From contig CANCQD010000006.1 of NCBI GenBank assembly GCA_947380285.1, positions 1 to 38,419 of the forward strand: a DNA stretch of 38,419 bases. Reading direction: 5' to 3'. A program made the translations under genes and the position numbers. This DNA is from Burkholderiaceae bacterium. GTDB lineage: Bacteria > Pseudomonadota > Gammaproteobacteria > Burkholderiales > Burkholderiaceae. Every line of letters begins with the position of its first letter. The first letter of the stretch is position 1. The notes beneath the pieces are model-generated. The model ran no database searches. It saw nothing but the letters and a program-made list of their open reading frames with translations, and was not told the origin of the DNA. Positions 35,568-38,419 of the stretch are shown in pieces.

Positions 35568-36389
35568 TTAATTAGTTTTGAACATCACATCACGGGATGA
35601 TGGCAATAAATGTTGTCCACCATCTACATATAAGGTGGTTCCAGTAATGGCGCCAGATTCGGCTAAAAATACTGCTGCCTTCGCAATATCTGCGGGCGTT
35701 GAGGATCTTCCTAGTGGCGTCATTTGATGCGCCTTGGAAAAACCATCATTTGTTTGATCGCCTGACGGCAAAGAGATTCCTGGCGCCAATCCAATTACTC
35801 GTAGATGTGGTGCAAAATCCATGGCCAGCAATTCAACCGAAGAAAGTAATGCCGCCTTAGACAATGTGTAGGACAAATAATCTGGATTGAGGTTAATCAA
35901 TTTTTGATCCAGCAATTGAATGACTGCTGGAATGACTGCTGGAATTACAGCGGATTTATTTGACTTACTTTTTTGATGCTCAAACATGAGTTGAGACAAC
36001 AAAATTGGCGCTGTCAAATTGATCTGCATATGATCTTGCAAGCTTTTCGCACTGAATGGGGTACTTGAATTTGCGCGGTCATATTCAAAAATAGATGCGC
36101 TGTTTACAAGGCAATCTAAGTTAGGGAAGGTCTTGGCTACAGCCAAGAACAGGTCTTTAGTAGCGATTTCATTAGCTAAATCTGCCTGAAAGGCCTGAGC
36201 CTTGATCCCTAAGTCCTGAAGCTCTTTAACGGTTTGGGCTGCCTCTTGGCCTGATCGCCCATAATGAACGGCAATATCCCAGCCCTGACGGGCAAACTGC
36301 AAGGCAATTTCTCGACCCAGACGCTTTGCAGCGCCAGTCACTAAAACTGCTTTTCCTTGCTGGGATGGGGGCGTTGAACTAGGGTTCAA
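35568..36389 (-). CDS. folM: Pteridine-reductase-like SDR (FolM/PTR1 type)
   Basis: The cofactor motif is TGAAKRLG (18-25), the TGX3RXG variant that sets FolM and trypanosomal PTR1 apart from ordinary SDRs. The catalytic residues also follow PTR1 spacing: Asp161, Tyr174 and Lys178 correspond to the D-13-Y-4-K pattern, with no classical Ser. LVNSASIFEYD (95-105) matches LVNNASSF-like segments. It probably reduces dihydrofolate or dihydromonapterin with NADPH. Length is 273, longer than E. coli FolM partly through an AVIPAVIPAVI repeat at 147-157. It heads the folM-folB-ttcA-glmU-glmS run. Confidence 0.85.
   Translation of the reverse strand: MNPSSTPPSQQGKAVLVTGAAKRLGREIALQFARQGWDIAVHYGRSGQEAAQTVKELQDLGIKAQAFQADLANEIATKDLFLAVAKTFPNLDCLVNSASIFEYDRANSSTPFSAKSLQDHMQINLTAPILLSQLMFEHQKSKSNKSAVIPAVIPAVIQLLDQKLINLNPDYLSYTLSKAALLSSVELLAMDFAPHLRVIGLAPGISLPSGDQTNDGFSKAHQMTPLGRSSTPADIAKAAVFLAESGAITGTTLYVDGGQHLLPSSRDVMFKTN
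35918..35950. repeat. 12-base tandem repeat inside the folM-like gene
   Basis: GAATGACTGCTG occurs at 35918-35929 and 35930-35941, followed by a partial, diverged third copy starting GAATTACAGC. It encodes AVIPAVIPAVI on the minus strand. The 12-base unit keeps the frame, as in replication slippage. Confidence 0.75.
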
Positions 36390-36414
36390 TTAAATTCTCT
36401 TAGACTAGCGAGCT

Positions 36415-37602
36415 ATGGATATTACCTTGACCAGCCTTGAAACGGAGCATAGTGCCCTTCTAAAGGCCAAAATAGCCTCTCAAATCGCTTCAAAGGACGG
36501 CTGGCTCCCGTTCTCTCGCTATATGGAGATGGCTTTATATGAGCCAGGAATGGGCTACTACAGCGCCGGCTCTCACAAATTAGGGGCTGGTGGGGACTTT
36601 ACTACCGCCCCAGAATTAAGCCCTCTTTTTGGCGCAGCTATTTGCTCCACCCTTCTGCCGGTGCTTGAGGGCCTTCGAGAACAAGGTATCGCCACTCAAA
36701 TCTTGGAGTTTGGGGCTGGAACTGGAAAACTTGCTAGCTCGATACTGGCCCGCCTCAATGATCTTGGGTTTCATTTGGACCGTTACGACATCATTGAAAT
36801 TTCACCTGACTTAGCCCAGCGACAACAAGAAAGAATTGGGGATCTTCTTAAGCAACTCAATCTCAAAACTCAATGCAACTGGTTAACTGAATTACCGGAA
36901 AATTTCAAAGGTATCATTCTGGCGAATGAAGTGATTGATGCCATTCCTTGCGACACCATCATTTATCAGAATGGGTTTTGGTATTGCTACGGTGTAGCTT
37001 ATGAGAATGACAAACTCATTTGGAAATTAGGCTCTCCTGTAGAACAACAATTGCTTCCAGAAAGCCTTCTTGATGGCAATTTCTCAGAAGGCTACATCAC
37101 TGAACTACATACGCCAGCAAATGCATGGATGCAACAAGTTGCCAAGCATTTAGAAACTGGCCTATTTCTCACATTCGACTATGGCTTTCCTGAAAGCGAG
37201 TACTACCACCCACAAAGGCTTGAGGGCACCCTCATGGCACATCATCGCCATCATGCAATTCAAGATCCATTTCATCTGCCTGGTCTTTGCGATTTAACAA
37301 CGCACGTTGAATGGTCCCAAATTGCTCGTAGCGCGTTGGCTGAAAATGTGGATGATGTATACCTTACCAACCAGGCTGCGTATCTATTAGATGCTGGCAT
37401 TGGTGACATTGCTTTAGAAATTGGCGATCCAAGCGATCCAGAAACCTTCCTGCCAATCTCCAATTCTTTACAAAAGTTATTGTCTGAAGCGGAGATGGGC
37501 GAACTCTTTAAGGTCTTTGCATTTTCTAAGAAATTAGAGAGCCTACTACCGGGACATGTACTTGAAGATCTGCCAGGTCTACGCGGCAGAAATAGACTGT
37601 AG
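36415..37602 (+). CDS. SAM-dependent methyltransferase, MidA/NDUFAF7 family (COG1565)
   Basis: A 395-residue protein with the family opening FSRYMEMALYEPGMGYYS (33-50) and GDFTTAPELSPLFGAAI (60-76). The SAM site LEFGAGTGKL (97-106) and ANEVIDAIPCD follow. The mitochondrial homologue methylates an arginine of complex I subunit NDUFS2; the bacterial substrate is not firmly known. It diverges from the folM-like gene over 25 bases and converges on the CCA enzyme gene with 7 bases between. Confidence 0.9.
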   Translation: MDITLTSLETEHSALLKAKIASQIASKDGWLPFSRYMEMALYEPGMGYYSAGSHKLGAGGDFTTAPELSPLFGAAICSTLLPVLEGLREQGIATQILEFGAGTGKLASSILARLNDLGFHLDRYDIIEISPDLAQRQQERIGDLLKQLNLKTQCNWLTELPENFKGIILANEVIDAIPCDTIIYQNGFWYCYGVAYENDKLIWKLGSPVEQQLLPESLLDGNFSEGYITELHTPANAWMQQVAKHLETGLFLTFDYGFPESEYYHPQRLEGTLMAHHRHHAIQDPFHLPGLCDLTTHVEWSQIARSALAENVDDVYLTNQAAYLLDAGIGDIALEIGDPSDPETFLPISNSLQKLLSEAEMGELFKVFAFSKKLESLLPGHVLEDLPGLRGRNRL

Positions 37603-37609
37603 AAGTTTT

Positions 37610-38419
37610 TTAAGCCGCTAGAGCTGCAGTAATTGCAGACAACCGAGCAGACTCAAATGCACTGCCAATGCGCTCGCCGTTGGATCGATCTTCTACAGCT
37701 ACGCCAGCAATAATTTCAGCAGTATTGATGGCTTGAGTGGTGCGCATTGCATTGATCAAAGGGGAAACATGCATTCCCAATTTATCCGCAAGATTCAAAA
37801 GTGCTTGTGCTCGATCCGGCTTACGCCAAACATCTGCACGGTTGAACCAAGCTAAAACATCTACTGCCTGATAAGAATTCTCGGGATGCTTATTTACCAA
37901 GATTCTAAGATCACTAAATATTTCACTGAAATCTCGCACATCAATTGGCATGCGTACACACTCAGCCCATGAACGAATTTCATTTGCGGGCAAATTTATT
38001 AAGGCAATTGCGCAGCGCTCTTCAATACTATGTCCAGCTAAGGAAAAATACGCGATGAGCTCTTCACGGAACGACTCTTCAGACAGTTGGGTGGTCAATG
38101 AAGGCGCCAATATCGTTCTGGCAGCACCGGTATCCAATAAAACCTGAAACAAGCGCATCGGCTTAGAAGCAATTAAGCCCCTGGCTAATTCCTGCCATAT
38201 ACGCTCTGCCGATAAAGCATTTAACTCGCCTGATTGAGTAATGGCCTTAAGAGCGCTGAGCGTTTCAGGAGCAACACTAAATTCAGGAAAGCGTGCAGCA
38301 AAGCGAGCAATGCGCAAGAGACGCAATGGATCTTCTGCAAATGCATCTGAAACATGACGAAATACTTTGGCAGCCAAATCTTCTTGACCGTTATAAGGAT
38401 CAATAATGGGGCCGAATTG
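37610..38419 (-). CDS. cca: CCA-adding tRNA nucleotidyltransferase, C-terminal part (cut by the right edge)
   Basis: The 269 visible residues read in frame to the window edge and begin QFGPIIDPYNGQEDLAAKV. The family motif HVSDAFAEDPLRLLRIARFAAR (split: HVSDAFAEDP, then LRLLRIARFAARF) is the neck region that, with the missing N-terminal GSxxRD/DxD catalytic part, recognises ATP and CTP. A helical body and tail domain follow, with SAERIWQELARGL. About the first third of the gene lies outside the window. Frames beginning inside the window (TTG at 38377) are not real starts. Confidence 0.92.
   Translation of the reverse strand, partial: QFGPIIDPYNGQEDLAAKVFRHVSDAFAEDPLRLLRIARFAARFPEFSVAPETLSALKAITQSGELNALSAERIWQELARGLIASKPMRLFQVLLDTGAARTILAPSLTTQLSEESFREELIAYFSLAGHSIEERCAIALINLPANEIRSWAECVRMPIDVRDFSEIFSDLRILVNKHPENSYQAVDVLAWFNRADVWRKPDRAQALLNLADKLGMHVSPLINAMRTTQAINTAEIIAGVAVEDRSNGERIGSAFESARLSAITAALAA

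Overview
The window is an ordinary stretch of core chromosome from a betaproteobacterium of the order Burkholderiales. The best guess is a small-genome freshwater member of the Burkholderiaceae such as Polynucleobacter. This rests on gene content and order: a TIGR02001-type porin-like protein ahead of a PII gene, UbiK, argS followed by SPOR and dsbA genes, a DUF1840 protein, PhaM, a two-gene methionine synthase, and stand-alone rfaE2. Base composition is moderate and AT-leaning, and genes are packed with 4-base ATGA overlaps. The genus is inferred and was not tested. I saw no tRNA, rRNA, insertion sequence, prophage, CRISPR array or origin, and no gene-free stretch longer than 300 bases.

Layout. 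1-1060 (minus): a TIGR02001 outer-membrane-type protein followed by the start of a PII regulator, an ammonium/nitrogen locus leaving the window at the left. 1325-1579 (plus): ubiK. 1605-6285 (minus): a lipoate-centred run of VanZ, thioredoxin-like ferredoxin, alpha/beta hydrolase, DUF493, lipB, lipA and a lipoprotein. 6323-7914 (plus): birA-coaX, cofactor enzymes for biotin and CoA. 7911-8399 (minus): rfaE2. 8492-13288 (plus): five coupled genes for a periplasmic peroxidase, an FAD oxidoreductase, DUF1365, a Cfa-like lipid methyltransferase and an SDR; this is the most system-like block. 13318-16357 (minus): argS-SPOR-dsbA. 16393-16707 (plus): DUF1840. 16704-20515 (minus): split methionine synthase. 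20590-21039 (plus): PhaM, overlapped tail-to-tail by a metallo-beta-lactamase gene (20951-22036, minus). 22077-22253 (plus): a small DUF1289 gene with a TTG start. 22272-23255 (minus): acuI. 23343-24840 (plus): lipoprotein, flavin reductase and GST. 24859-30758 (minus): a three-gene RND efflux system. 30879-36389 (minus): folM-like SDR, folB, ttcA, glmU, glmS. 36415-37602 (plus): a MidA/NDUFAF7-type methyltransferase. 37610-38419 (minus): C-terminal part of a CCA-adding enzyme, cut by the window edge.

How the genes work together. Much of the window is cofactor and one-carbon metabolism (lipoate, biotin, CoA, pterin/folate, methionine) and envelope precursor supply (GlmS and GlmU for UDP-GlcNAc, RfaE2 for heptose). 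The gpx-to-SDR operon looks like a dedicated membrane-lipid modification pathway. Its Cfa-like enzyme appears to have lost two of the bicarbonate ligands of classical cyclopropane synthase, so its product may not be a cyclopropane. Other second-look items are an 89-base antisense coding overlap of PhaM and the metallo-beta-lactamase gene, a lysine-rich tail on GlmU, and a basic, Trp-rich N-terminal extension on the RND adaptor.
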